A program made the position numbers and the translations under genes. Shown one piece after another: positions 24,001 to 34,739 of a stretch of 64,000 nucleotides of DNA. The stretch comes from Owenia fusiformis (taxonomy: Eukaryota; Annelida; Polychaeta; Sabellida; Oweniidae). The notes under the pieces were generated by a model. It was not told the DNA's origin, did not search any database, and saw nothing but the letters and a program-made list of their open reading frames with translations. The stretch spans positions 26,481,936-26,545,935 of the forward strand of contig CAIIXF020000006.1 in assembly GCA_903813345.2 (NCBI GenBank), read 5' to 3'. Position 1 is the stretch's first letter; each line of letters starts with the position of its first letter.

Positions 24001-24507
24001 GCAGAGGGTTTCAAGACAACTCATCCCTAGACAATTCTTCCCAAAGACAGCTCATTCAAGTTGTGAACAAGGGTTTGTCAAATGTTTGAGTCATCAAGCC
24101 GACCTTTTCAAAAATTCTTTGCAATTGTACACGCTATTGTTTTTCAAGTTGGGATGAGTTGTCTTGGGATGAGATATCGTTGGGATGAGTTGCCCTGATA
24201 CTTAAAAGACATCGTCATATATATTATAGCTAAAACGCCAATCATACCCACCTATCCACATTATGGCATCTTTGGTTGGGTTTAGCCATCTGATTCCAAA
24301 TCCTGCAGCAAACCCAATAACAATAGACAACATGGTCAAGACGAGGAGCATGTTATTCTTGAGGTGGTATCTGATCTTCTCGGAGGTAGTATAGGAGTCC
24401 GTACTGAACTCAGTAGAGCTCTCAGACTCCATAGTTATCGTTGTATCGACCGTCATGAAACTCGCCTCGCTCACGTTGGGCTTTAGTGGTTTTAACTCTG
24501 ACTTCAT
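12008..24507 (-). CDS. SLC1A-like: Excitatory amino acid transporter (SLC1 family), N-terminal seven exons
   Basis: Sodium-coupled plasma-membrane glutamate/aspartate transporter. Exons on the minus strand: 24507-24252, 23786-23589, 18445-18364, 14052-14010, 13267-13135, 12754-12628 and 12090-12008. All have AG/GT borders and phases 1,1,2,0,1,2,1 join without a break, giving about 307 residues. Exon 1 holds the ATG, preceded by an in-frame TAA, an acidic/Ser-rich N-terminus and TM1 (NNMLLVLTMLSIVIGFAAGF). Exon 2 holds MLKMMILPLIISS and TM2-3, ending SIKPG. Exons 3-4 encode the TEDIFADLIRNLFPDN loop. Exon 5 has NWS and NAT glycosylation sequons. Exons 6-7 cover TM4c-TM5 (WYSPVGICSLMAATIAGIGN). 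The C-terminal transport core (the SSSSATLP and NMDGT motifs) is absent from the window to the left, so the gene is partial. Family assignment is firm; the paralogue is not determined. Confidence 0.9.
12290..12364 (-). mobile_element. Solo mariner-like end (inverted CAGGGTGGGCC)
   Basis: The block ends TTTTGGCCCACCCTGTATA, the inverse of a CAGGGTG-type TIR with a flanking TA, and is preceded by an A-run. No opposite end was found. It lies in the intron between transporter exons 6 and 7. Confidence 0.4.
13312..13606. repeat. Tandem duplication, two units of about 142-155 bp
   Basis: GTTTCAGTGACCAGTGTTAATG begins unit 1 at 13312 and a close relative begins unit 2 at about 13453. Both continue through GCAATCACTTTTGACT, GATGAAATATTAAAAGACTA and TAAGTTAAGTATTTT. 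It lies just upstream of transporter exon 5, within the intron. Confidence 0.75.
16570..17650. mobile_element. Possible element starting CAGTGGCGTAGCCAGG
   Basis: CAGTGGCGTAGCCAGG at 16570-16585 matches the outer end of a class of non-autonomous DNA transposons common in animals. A degraded inverse (CCCTACGGCTATGACTG) at about 17637-17653 might be the other end. The interior lacks a transposase. Confidence 0.35.
17634..17730. repeat. 48 bp tandem duplication
   Basis: CGGTCCCTACGGCTATGACT followed by GTTGTTCCTTTTTTAAAGTT and GTTTAGA occurs twice in direct succession with essentially no difference, indicating a very recent duplication (or an assembly duplication) inside the 4.3 kb intron between transporter exons 3 and 4. 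Confidence 0.75.
18152..18270 (+). repeat. Direct repeat TTTTTCGACTGCCAAGTGGA
   Basis: TTTATTTTTCGACTGCCAAG and the following TGGAACACCTC occur at 18152 and again about 84 bp later at 18236, with further partial GTGGAACA units between and after. It is intronic, without coding meaning. Confidence 0.55.
18972..20810 (+). mobile_element. Tandem-repeat element 1 with AGCTCACATGG ends and about 350 bp units
   Basis: It begins TTTTTAGCTCACATGGTGAGC, carries a (GTCC)n/(GTCT)n microsatellite near 19015-19062, then about five head-to-tail copies of a ~350 bp unit. Each unit contains CCTCTGTCGATAGGATTCCTG, CTCCTGGTTCAAAAGCTC, AAAATGGCCGCCATTTTTGT and CTCGCGAAATTCACTTTTG. It ends CACCATGTGAGCCCAGTACC then ACGGTACTAATTTTT. 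The GCTCACATGGTG start and CACCATGTGAGC end form terminal inverted repeats. It sits in the transporter intron between exons 2 and 3. Similar GCTCAC...GTCCGTCC repeats are widespread in molluscan genomes; how they move is not known to me. Confidence 0.75.
20960..23313 (+). mobile_element. Tandem-repeat element 2, about seven units
   Basis: Same architecture and orientation as element 1, 150 bp upstream of it: TTTTTAGATCACATGGTGAGC start, (GTCC)n tract at about 20998-21050, then about seven units with the same landmarks, ending CACCATGTGAGCCCAGTACC and GGTACTAATTTTAT. One unit junction near 21222-21230 (CCTAGCTAACCTCTGTCG) is a short fusion that removes about 200 bp, consistent with unequal recombination between units. 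Confidence 0.75.
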
Positions 24508-25269
24508 CTTGCTTTATTGCGTTCTGCTCGCTTTATACAATTGTGAACCAACAATGTGTTTGACTTCTGAAAATCAACGTTGCGGTTGTTTGAGAGGCCA
24601 ATATGTTCATCCACTTGGCATATTTATTTACGAACTTATAGCTACTGATACAACCTTTAAAAGTCAAACAAGTGTATGTGTATTTAACATAATAATAAAG
24701 AATTTGCAATATTACATAGAAATTGGCTAAAAATAGAATATGAAATCCTTGAATATAGCCACGCTTTTTTTTGTTGGGAACGTTGTTCTTGAACTTATAC
24801 CTGGAATTCTCCACTCTGTGTAAAGTCAAACTGAGTATACATTTTTATATTTTAATCAAACAGTAAGTGCACGCGGATTACGGAGCAACATAATAATCAA
24901 GATTTTGCATGCATTACAAGTTGGCTACTTTATATATGAAATATAATCGTTCTTTAACATCTGATTATTGGAGTTGTCTGGATAGGCATAGACCCATTTA
25001 TTGTTGAGGTAATATGGTAATAGCCAGGGGGAATGGCCTTGTTTGTTAAATATTAATAACGTATTGTTAGATGATCCTGGTACTGATTTGTCGGATATTG
25101 TTTTAACAATATGTTATCTTACTTGAAATTTACAATGCAATTTAAAGTAAATCAATTACTCAAAGTTATTTCGAAGGGAGTGAAGACACTAGGCTTTAAG
25201 ATATTCACTCCAAGTCATAATAGTTCTAATCATATTTTCTTTGAAACTGAATGTCAAGAATCATAGTAA

Positions 25270-25620
25270 TTGAAGGACGAGGTTACATTTTCATGTTAAG
25301 GTCAATGTTACATTTGTATGTTAAGGTCAAGGTTGCATTTCCATGTCAGGGTCTATGTTACAAATGCGTCTTAAGCTCAAGGTTACATTTCCATGTCAAG
25401 GTCAATGCTGCATTTCAATGTCCAGGTTTTATCTCCATGTAAAGGTAAATGTTTAATTACCATATACAGGTCAAGGTTTTATTTTTATCTCAAGGTCAAG
25501 GTCATAACTCCTTGTCGATGTCAAGCTAAACTCAATGTTACATTTCCATATCATGGTCAATGTTACATTTCCATGCATGCCAAAGGTTAAGGTAACATTT
25601 TCATGTCAAGGTCAATTATA
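25270..25620 (+). repeat. Minisatellite, unit about 25 bp (TCAAGGTTACATTTCCATG)
   Basis: At least twelve degenerate copies of CATGTCAAGGTCAATGTTAC-ATTTC lie head to tail. On the plus strand the array is partly open by chance because the unit lacks stops in one frame. It lies just beyond the start of the transporter gene on the opposite strand. Confidence 0.75.
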
Positions 25621-25782
25621 GATATAAACTTCTTGATGCTTTTGTTTTGTTAAAATATATTATTACTTTCTTCAATTTGTAATTTTTTATAAATGATTCA
25701 AATAAATATATTCCTTTCTCAACGTTAATATGGTTTAAACTTTTACATTTCTATTTTTGTAAACAGTGAACAGATGCGAATA

Positions 25783-25960
25783 TAGTAAAACCTGTGTACG
25801 TTGAACATTTTTTTGCCGAAAAAAAAGTCCAGTGTTGGTAGGTTTTCACTGTACAGAGAGGGTATTTTATACTAAAAGTCAGTAGAGTATGTGGCGGGAA
25901 AGGTTGTCAAGTAGAAACAGTTGTTCATTAGAGAGGTGTTCACGAAGACAGGTTTTACTG
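25783..25960. mobile_element. Pogo/Tigger-like MITE, TA duplication
   Basis: The left end TAGTAAAACCTGT and right end ACAGGTTTTACTG are inverted with one mismatch and are flanked by TA on both sides. The 178 bp are non-coding. The end sequence matches the repeats near 9.8-10.0 kb. Confidence 0.65.
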
Positions 25961-26598
25961 TACATTAATCATTTAGCGTATCAAGAGACAGTTATCAACT
26001 TCGTTGACAGAAATCGTAAAAGGAACTATCCACTTGCATTAAATCATATTTTATTGTTGTTCAGAATAAGTAATTTAGTTATTTAAGTTATTAAAGGAAC
26101 ATGTAAAACAGGGTAGATGTAGAATGATTGTCTGTAGTCTACAAAGAGAATGCATGTACGAGTAGGCTTGTGCAAAATGGTTCAGTAGTTCAATATTTTG
26201 AACAAATTCCTGTTTTGACATAATAGACTGTGGACTATTCTGTAGAAGTGCTCTAGAAATGGATCCTGCTTTTCATGGAAGGTCACACATTCCAACATAT
26301 TTCAAACAATTTGTATGATTATAATAGACACTTTCTGGGTAGTTGGACTTTATGTTGGGGTGGCAGAAGGCCCTCAGGCCAATTTATACCCCTACCCCAA
26401 CAAAACCTTGGGGGTACTTTAATACCACCCAATAAAAATAATACTAATGCATATCAGATATTCATCGTTTTATAGTGGGTAGGGCATGCCATGGTTAGTC
26501 AGTGCCAGAAATTTCCAATCTCTGACTTATATGGTTACCATGGAAACAGTATTTATATCTCACAATCTTCTCAATTTGACCCCGTCCCAAATGTGTCC

Positions 26599-27072
26599 TT
26601 AAATGAGTACCGTAATCCAACACCAAATTCGAAAATTCATAACAATACTTTGCACATATGGCGTTCGTGACCAACTATAAAATGCTTACCCCCCATAGTG
26701 TTATATATCAAAATGTACCTGTTCATATAGGGGTTCGATTGATCTACATCAAATTATGGGGAGTCAGGTTACTTTTTGAGATATCAGCGTCCATTTATTG
26801 TGACTCGCGTTTGCTACCACTTCCTCAATTCTGATATGATGCGCAAACGCGTAGTAAACATGCTCACGTCGGAACTATTTTTGACCTACATCGCTATTTT
26901 CGTAATTCAAATGAACGTTGAACTCCTCCTCTTTATTTTGATACCAAATAGTGGCATACTAGGTACCCTAGAAGCCAACTATGGCGTTATTTAGAACAAT
27001 ACCACGAGTTTTTAAATGGACTATATAGGGGTCATACCTTTTGGCGGATGGATATGGAACCTCATACCTTAA
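26599..27072 (+). mobile_element. TTAA-flanked MITE, copy 1 (piggyBac-like)
   Basis: TTAA borders both ends. The right end reads GGTATGAG in inverse (CTCATACCTTAA). The left TIR is shortened by three bases compared with copy 2 (TTAAATGAG instead of TTAAGGTATGAG). The body is nearly identical to 27856-28332; a C/G difference at 26842/28102 is the only substitution I noticed. There is no transposase. TTAA duplication is characteristic of piggyBac and also seen in Kolobok elements, so the superfamily is inferred, not proven. Confidence 0.75.
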
Positions 27073-27855
27073 TGTGTTATAACATCACACTGATTTTTGT
27101 CTCTGCAACTTTTTTTGGCAGAAAATATCATTTCTAGTTCAAAAATGCATAAAAACGTCGGAACTGGCTGAATATGTGAAAAATTTATCTATTTAGGCTA
27201 GAAAGGGTTAATTTGCCCTACCCCAAATACGTCTAAATATGCTAGTCTAACTTTGCCACTGTGACGTCACAAATCTAACCTGACTATCTCTGAGTTTATT
27301 GAAGAAAATGATACGTCTGACAAACAGCTTTCATTCCCTATATGGCACACCTTCTACTAAGAGTTGCATCATTGACTAAATCTAAGACAAAGGCCCTGTG
27401 TCCCGAGGATTTTGACTGAAATTTGGCCATTTTCGCCCAAATCTAACTAAATTGCAGTTTCCCTCACACCTGTATTTTGAAATAAATATTGCTACAATGT
27501 AGCAATTTAAAAATCACACATGCTTACTGTTTCTGTCGACCTGACACGTGTATCTAGCCTGTAAAAATGAAAAATCGCTACATTGTAGCAATTTCACTGA
27601 GATATGGGCCCTGAAAATCATGTAATTTTAGCAAAAAAAGAAGAAATAACCTGCAATTTTGACGGAATTTCAGAGGGCTTTCTTTCATTCCAGACCCTCC
27701 ACGGGCCTCTTATGACCATTCTTATACTCACAGAATGGTTGAAAGTGATTTCAAATCATTGTTTGCCCTACGCAGAACGAAAAAATCGATTCTGTTCTCA
27801 AATTCTGCTAGAATATTGGTCTCTGGCCAACTAGCAGACAATTTTAGGCCTCATA
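27073..27855. other. 783 bp between the TTAA elements, no gene
   Basis: No coding sequence is recognised. Two 13 bp near-palindromes lie here: GCTACAATGTAGC at 27491-27503 and GCTACATTGTAGC at 27577-27589. This stretch has no counterpart in the right arm of the surrounding inverted repeat. Confidence 0.5.
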
Positions 27856-28332
27856 TTAAGGTATGAGTACCGTAATCCAACACCAAATTCGAAAATTCAT
27901 AACAATACTTTGCACATATGGCGTTCGTGACCAACTATAAAATGCTTACCCCCCATAGTGTTATATATCAAAATGTACCTGTTCATATAGGGGTTCGATT
28001 GATCTACATCAAATTATGGGGAGTCAGGTTACTTTTTGAGATATCAGCGTCCATTTATTGTGACTCGCGTTTGCTACCACTTCCTCAATTCTGATATGAT
28101 GGGCAAACGCGTAGTAAACATGCTCACGTCGGAACTATTTTTGACCTACATCGCTATTTTCGTAATTCAAATGAACGTTGAACTCCTCCTCTTTATTTTG
28201 ATACCAAATAGTGGCATACTAGGTACCCTAGAAGCCAACTATGGCGTTATTTAGAACAATACCACGAGTTTTTAAATGGACTATATAGGGGTCATACCTT
28301 TTGGCGGATGGATATGGAACCTCATACCTTAA
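27856..28332 (+). mobile_element. TTAA-flanked MITE, copy 2 (piggyBac-like)
   Basis: The complete ends TTAAGGTATGAG and CTCATACCTTAA are exact 12 bp inverted repeats. It is separated from copy 1 by 783 bp in direct orientation. The open 72-codon frame at 28036-28254 lies within the element, is shared with copy 1 and has no recognisable function. Near identity of the copies indicates recent activity or recent duplication. Confidence 0.8.
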
Positions 28333-28655
28333 AGTGAAATATTTGCAAATCTGTTTAGATTTTGTGGCTGCAACTTTGTCAAAAGTTGAATTAATATGTA
28401 TGTATTCACACTAAAGCACTAAAAACTTGATATAATGATCTCATAAATCAATAATATTTATCAAATGTAGTCACACACAACTGCTTTTAGGGAAAAGTGG
28501 GCGTGGCACTTTTTGGTACTTGTGTAATTGTTGCAGCATTAAATGAAAAATACTTATTACACTAACAACAATTGACATTTAATTAGCATCTACTAACATT
28601 GTGTAACATTGTAGTATGTTCATTATCATTATTAGATACTTTAAATATTTTTTGA

Positions 28656-31642
28656 ACCTAGAATATAAATAGTTTCATTGATCAAGAGCTATGAGTTAAA
28701 ATTGATTAATACATTTGTCAGGGTTAGAGCCATTTTATGCAATTGAAAAGTAATGGACCGACACTGATCAGTACCAAGCGAAGGTAACGGCCGTAACCTT
28801 CGCATCTAAGATAGCGGACAGTAATTGTCGATTTTGATATTTTTAATTTTCATTGAATTAAACTACTTCAGAGTTGATGTTATGCTTTGACATTTGCACC
28901 AAATCAGGCTTAAATGACATTGGAACCATAGATGTAGTAAACATGAATAAATGATATGTGAAATGTTATGCCCTGCCTTAATACATAACTAAGATTTTCT
29001 CGGATAAATGGTGTCTTACAATTGACTAACTGATTCTATTATCAACATCAGGTAATGCATGATCTATCCAATGGATTAACGAAAATACTTGATTCCAATA
29101 TGGCAAAATAAATTATTCCATGTATGAATTGCATAGTGCATCATTTTGCAGATATTACATAATGCATTCATTGACTCATGGTCAACAAGGTACGGGTAAA
29201 ACTCCTTTTAGTATTTCACAAAATAATGAAATATAAACAATTTACACATTTCTGAAATGCTGTACCTTTAGTGATTCCTTCAACCTGGAAAGTGGTTTGT
29301 TATGTTAAAACTTAAAATAATATCTAAACAAATCTGTTTAGTGTATGAAAACAATAAAAGTTAATATATTTAATATCAAATATTATTAGACATATGAATA
29401 TAACCTAAAATAAGAAATCTTGTTCTCGTATTCCATTTTAAAATTGGTTGAATGATTTTGGCACAGTAGAAATGATGGTCATGATTAAATATTATATGTA
29501 ATATGCCCTGATGCTGTAACAGCAATGGTCCTTTATAATCAGGTATGACTGAAATACTGGACAAGATCTTATAAGGTTACAGTTTCCATATAACGTATGT
29601 TCCATATTACTACCCCACATCTCCATTGTGTAAGTTTATGAGTCATTATCCCTCATAGTTTATTATGGCAAATGCCTATCCTTGTCTAGAATATGTCATT
29701 TTATCAATTTCATAAACAAGTATACAATTACACGCCCCCCCCCCTCCCACACCAAAACTCCATTTTCTTTATCAAATCTTTCTACTTCTATCTGTTATGA
29801 TTCTCTGTCAGGCTTCCCCAATTTTCCATACTGTCAAGTAAACATCTAAATAGGATAGTTCTAGCCATTGCTGTTGTTTTGAAATGTTGACTTTTCTTGG
29901 GGAAATATTGTTTCATTTCTGACAGAAGTTTTTAGCCAATATCATTCAATTTATCAATATCCAAACGCAGGGTTTCAGAAAGTATGCATTTTGTTTGTGC
30001 CTGTATTTTCATCATGTGTACTTATTAAGACAGCTATATCTAAACGTAAATACATTAAAACATGATACATATAATCTTTTGACAATTTCTTCAGTAAAGT
30101 GGCCATTTTGAGAAATGATATATAGCTTGCACCTTTGTTTGATGCTCAACAAGATGTTCGACTGGATTTGCCTTTTTCTAATTCATATATATACCAAATA
30201 CGAGAATCAGAATCTTATTCTACAAAACGGGTGTTCATGGAAGTAGCACTAATTATTGCATCATTGCTATAAATCGTGTGATTTGATTGGCTAATTCAGA
30301 ACCATGTGACTAAAAATACCAGCGTATTTCACAGCTCCCTGAATTATTTTCATATTTAAAAGACGTATTGTCCAGCGTATTACCCGCCTGGGGATTCTGA
30401 CAACTGCACTTTCAATGATTTTTGCAACATGCATACCATCGCCCTACGGGCTGCGGGCAATACATATTGCAAAAATCATTGAAAGATGAACAGGTATTGC
30501 CCTCCATAGAATGAAATATTTGCTTTACATTTCTTACTGTTTCGGGCTTAATATCAATTTTGTTATAAACTGAACAAAGCGGCACCTTTAACATGCAGCT
30601 AATTCTCCCATCTAACCAAGAGAGCCTCTTTTAATATATCGAAATTTAAAAATTGCCTCTGATTCAATTTGTTCAATCAAATCTAAAATGGTAATACCTT
30701 TTTACTGCTTCGAACTTCCTTATATTTTATACCATTGGGGTAGGATGTTTGTCTCTTTCAATTAATGCTTTCACCAGAAACATGGATATCACTAATTTTG
30801 ATTCATATTTAAAATGGTGTGCATGAATAGACCTGTGTATTTTATACCAAATAGAGACACTTCCCTGGAGAGTTCTAAATCTCTATATGTTAACAGCCTA
30901 GTTCCCACATCCCTTGTTGACTTTGCTTCCATATTTCCTGTGAAGCCGTGGAACAGTTCTCTTGTTCTTCACAATTTTCCATTTTAATGTAACTCAATGA
31001 ATAAGGCCAATTCATATCACTGGCTTCCCTAGGTCATTTGAATTCCTTGCAATTTTTAAATCAGCAATAAAGAATAATGGGTTAAATTATCAAATAATGA
31101 AAAAGTTGCAAATTATGAGATTTGCTATATAGCTTCGAAATCGTGCTGAAGTGTAGTTTAACTATAGGTTAACAGGCTAAATTCTCATTGAGATAATTTT
31201 GAAGAATCTTAAACATTGACTTATTGTTTCAGTGGTCCTATTAAAGTTCATGTGTACACAATCTGAACAACATCCAGTTTCAAACACTTCTGATTATCAT
31301 CAAGTTTCAAACACAATCTGAACATCATCAAATTCAATGCAAATGCAGTTTTACTTTAATCCAACAGAACGAATATGGTAAATCAATAGACTAAGTGACA
31401 CATGTCAAGTCAATGGTAAATACTTGTATCTAGCCCAACTAGCACAAGTGCTGCCATCTACCGACTAGTATCAATCCATCTATCCATATACATAGCACCT
31501 AATGAGGTCACGACTTCAAGTAAAGCTTTTTCCCTTGTCTATGGTAAAAAATAAGTTAAACAGAAAAGTTAGTTTGACACCATTGGTGATGCCCACCTTG
31601 TATGGTATAGGGATAAAAGGAAAGTTTATGATAACACTTACA
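28656..31642. other. Spacer of the giant inverted repeat, no gene recognised
   Basis: AT-rich DNA without a credible exon. A short hairpin with CAATGATTTTTGCAA against TTGCAAAAATCATTG (30413-30427 and 30467-30481) flanks GC-rich sequence and might be another small foldback element. A poly-C tract lies at 29735-29747. Confidence 0.4.
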
Positions 31643-32345
31643 TAAAATAATTTAAGTATCTAATAATGATAATGAACATATTACAATGTTACACAATGTT
31701 AGTAAATGATAATTAAATGTCAATTATTGTTAGTGTAATATGTATTTTTCGCTTAATGCTGCAACAATTACACAAGTTCCAAAAAGTGCCACGCCCACTT
31801 TTCCCTAAAAGTAGTTGTGTGTGACTATATTTGATAGATATTATTGATTTATTGGAGCATTATATCAACTTTTTAGTGCTTTAGTGTGAATATATACATA
31901 TTTATACAACTTTTGACAAAGTTGCAGCCACAAAATCCAAACAAATTTGCAAATATTTCACTTTGAGGGCTAAGGGACATATTTTGGAGGAGGTCAAATT
32001 GAGAAGATTTTGAGATATAAATACTGTTTCCATGGTAACCATATAAGTTAGAGATTGGACATTTCTGGCACTGACTGACCATGGTATGCTCTGCCTACTA
32101 TAAAACTATGAATATATGACATGCATTAGTATTCTTTTTATCAGGTGGTATTAAAGTACCCCCAAGGTTTTCTTAGGGTGGGGGTATGAATTGGCATGAG
32201 GGCCGTCTGCCACCCCTACATGAAGTCCAACTACCCAGAAAGTGCCTAGCATAATCATACAGACTGTTTGAAATATGTTGGAATGTGTGACCTTCCATGA
32301 AAAATGGAAGTTGCAATTATCAGAGTAGTCCACAGTCTATAACGA

Positions 32346-33863
32346 CATATTTAAATAAGGTCTATTTGGCATGAATTGAAAATGCTCAGTAAGGTTATAC
32401 AGACGCACGATATATTTAAACGGAAAACTATAATTCAATAAAACAATAAAACATGACAAATATTTTTTCAAAAGTTGCCACTATGTTATTGTCCATGGTT
32501 AGACGATCATTTGCTTTTCCTAGGGAATCCATGAATAAGTTAAAACATTACCATGGAAATATTAATCTTAAAGAATACAGACATCATTATTCCTTTTCAT
32601 ATACTTTCAAAATTGACTTTTTAAATAAAAAGAACACATGATAAATGGTTCAGATTCCACAGAAACTGGTTATTCCAAGAGTTTGACCATAGTAAGTGTT
32701 AACCCTTCTGAGTCTCAAGTACTTACCTTATGTGATCTCTATATATGTCCTTATACGAGAGAGAGAAAGAATCCTGTCAATCCCGCGTGTGTTTTTACAA
32801 TGGGCGCAGGAGATGAAAGTGAAAAACATAAACAGATCGATCAATAAAAATATGTACTGCTGTAGTATTAAAGACTGATGCAATCCCTTTTAGCCAATCC
32901 GCTCTGTGGTTACTGTTAGCTACGTCACTTCATTCATAAAAATCAAGGCTCCTTGTACACGAGACTCAATATAAACGGTGATAACAAACATGATGCAGCA
33001 GTTTTTATATTGGATGTTTATGGCACTTGACGTTTAGCTCATTCACGAATCTAAGTGTAGAATTTTCCTTTGGGCCTAAAAGTCACAATGACTTGCACAT
33101 AATTGATGGATTTCTGGAATAGGATGTCTATCATAGTAGTATTGCATCATACTACCGTTTAGACCCCTTAGTTAGTTTGAGCCAGACCATTATATGATTA
33201 ATTAGAGGTCATGTACTAGATAACATGGGTCAAACCACAGGTGGCGAAATTCCAGTTTTTTCATGATCCCAGATATCCATAGAGGGAGTTTGACAGTTTG
33301 TTGCTAATAATTGACTAAAAGTGTAACGATAATTAACGATTGACGACTAGGGGCGGGTGGGGGGAGCGTAGCAAGTCTATCGACCGAGTGTTAGTATCAT
33401 CATGACCTGATGCTTTTAGTTCCGATGTCAGTGGTATCATAATGTGCAATGATGAAACCTATATTCAATATTGACTTAACAATATGCATTAACTGAACTA
33501 GGGGATGTGAATATTCAACATTTTTGGTCACTAAATAATCTGCGATATCTGGTTATCATTAAACGGGGAGTTATAATTTTCAATGCAACGTTTTCTCTTG
33601 TCACTTCACAGGTCTGGCGATACATGAACATCTCATTTACGAATCGTGCCAGATCAGTTTTTGTTTATGTTTTGCACACATGCGTGTATACATGCTCCGC
33701 GAAGCGTATTTACTTCAGTTTGATTGGCTACTATTTATACTCAATCGTAGTATCAGTATGACCTCAGATAATTTTCGAGTTACAGACTAAAATTGAAAAT
33801 CAGATTTCAATATAAGTATACAATTACTTACTTTGGCTATATCAGGATTGACTATACTGACTA
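32346..33863. other. No gene recognised
   Basis: No exon with family resemblance. Frames such as 32638-32847 and 33507-33761 on plus are short and unremarkable. Confidence 0.35.
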
Positions 33864-34161
33864 CACTGGCGGATCTGGGGGGGGGGGGGGGGGGGGGGGG
33901 GGCAGGGGCCCCCTTGGGTGGTCCCAGAAAAAAATTGGGCCCAAACATTTTTTTTGAGCCAAAAAAGGCCTTGAGGCTCCAGAAAGTGGGCCTTTTTGGT
34001 CATAAATGGGCCTTCTAAGGCCTTATTTTTATATTTAGATCAATTTTGGAGAAAATGGGCCCACTTTTTGGTTTTAGGGGCCCAAAATGTTTTCCCGCTG
34101 AAGTTTTTTTTCAGACCAGAAGTTTTAGCCCCCCCCTTGTTGGTTCCCAGATCCGCTCCTG
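33864..34161. mobile_element. MITE with GCGGATCTGGG ends and a 26-G run
   Basis: The left end CACTGGCGGATCTGGG (33864-33879) and the inverse of the right end CAGGAGCGGATCTGGG (34146-34161) differ at three positions. Inside the left end lies an uninterrupted G26 tract (33877-33902); inside the right end is a C-rich tract. GGCCC/GGGCC clusters recur through the interior. No target duplication was confirmed. Confidence 0.65.
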
Positions 34162-34244
34162 AAATACACTTAGAAATAGTATAGTATGGGTATGATATGG
34201 ATGGACTCACCGCCCTCCTAAAGCTTATGAACTTCGCTTTTTTT

Positions 34245-34390
34245 CGCGAATGCAACTAACGGCTAGCGGCAACCGGATTTACCCGCTACTTTATGACTAT
34301 TATTTTATAGCATAGTGACAGGTATTATTCATAGTGTTTCCTGTATAGTATGTTAACCCGGTAGCTGCTAGCCGTTAGTTGCATTCGCAA
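34245..34390. mobile_element. Small foldback element, about 30 bp TIRs
   Basis: CGCGAATGCAACTAACGGCT-AGCGGCAACCGG near 34245-34276 is inverted at 34357-34387 as CCGGTAGCTGCTAGCCGTTA-GTTGCATTCGC with few mismatches. About 80 bp of AT-rich loop lie between. Non-coding. Confidence 0.6.
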
Positions 34391-34646
34391 ATTTATAAAG
34401 TTTAATTTGGCCTCTAAATCCACCCCCGGAATGGAATTACCCAATTTGTGTGCCAAAATGGCCTCGATTGAATTGCCTACATATACGTTTTAAAAATATC
34501 ACCAATGTGCATTTTTTTCAAATACTAGCACATATAAGCAAAGGCCAATGTTATGAACACCAAGCTCTAACAGCCTGCCAATATTTGGAAATTAAGGCCA
34601 ATTATGTAATATAAAACGATGAAAAATGTATAAGGATATTACTTAC

Positions 34647-34735
34647 TTATAAACGCTGTAACTGGTCGACTATAAATGGGGCCGGGGATGATCGAGGAGA
34701 AAATGACATCGTCCTTTAATAGAGGTGACTTTGCA
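34647..34735 (-). CDS. Candidate isolated coding exon, unidentified gene
   Basis: On the minus strand a TTTTTTCAG acceptor is followed by 89 bp that are open in one frame (after one base: AKSPLLKDDVIFSSIIPGPI and then YSRPVTAFI) and end at a consensus GTAAGT donor. I do not recognise the peptide. No neighbouring exon with matching phase was found. Its position 10 kb upstream of the transporter start (which has an in-frame stop before its ATG) argues against it belonging to that gene. Chance openness over 29 codons cannot be excluded. Confidence 0.3.
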
Positions 34736-34739
34736 CTGA

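Larger units (their letters stand above)
26220..32345. repeat. Giant inverted repeat, about 700 bp arms, 3 kb spacer
   Basis: The left arm is 26220-26598 plus 28333-28655; the right arm is 31643-32345. On inversion the arms share ATAGACTGTGGACTA, TTCATGGAAGGTCACACATT, ACCATGGAAACAGTATTTAT, GTGAAATATTTGCAAAT, GTGGGCGTGGCACTTTTTGG and TATGTTCATTATCATTATTAG in the same order. The left arm is interrupted by a 1734 bp TTAA-bounded insertion (26599-28332). The spacer 28656-31642 shows no gene or transposase. It could be a large foldback element or an inverted segmental duplication. Confidence 0.75.

Noticed and set aside
25251-25590. Overlapping frames over the 25 bp minisatellite
   Set aside because: Open only because the repeat unit lacks stops in some frames.
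26776-26994. 72-codon frame shared by both TTAA elements (26776-26994 and 28036-28254)
   Set aside because: Its sharing is explained by element copying; no transposase motif is present and the older copy near 3 kb does not keep it open.
26599-28332. LTR retrotransposon or TRIM interpretation of the two direct repeats
   Set aside because: Each repeat has its own 12 bp inverted ends and TTAA borders; no TG/CA ends, primer-binding site or polypurine tract is seen.
33832-33865. Minus-strand mini-exon whose splice acceptor would be provided by the C-rich end of the MITE at 33864, ending at a GTAAGT donor
   Set aside because: Joining it to the orphan exon at 34647-34735 in the required phase gives an immediate stop codon.
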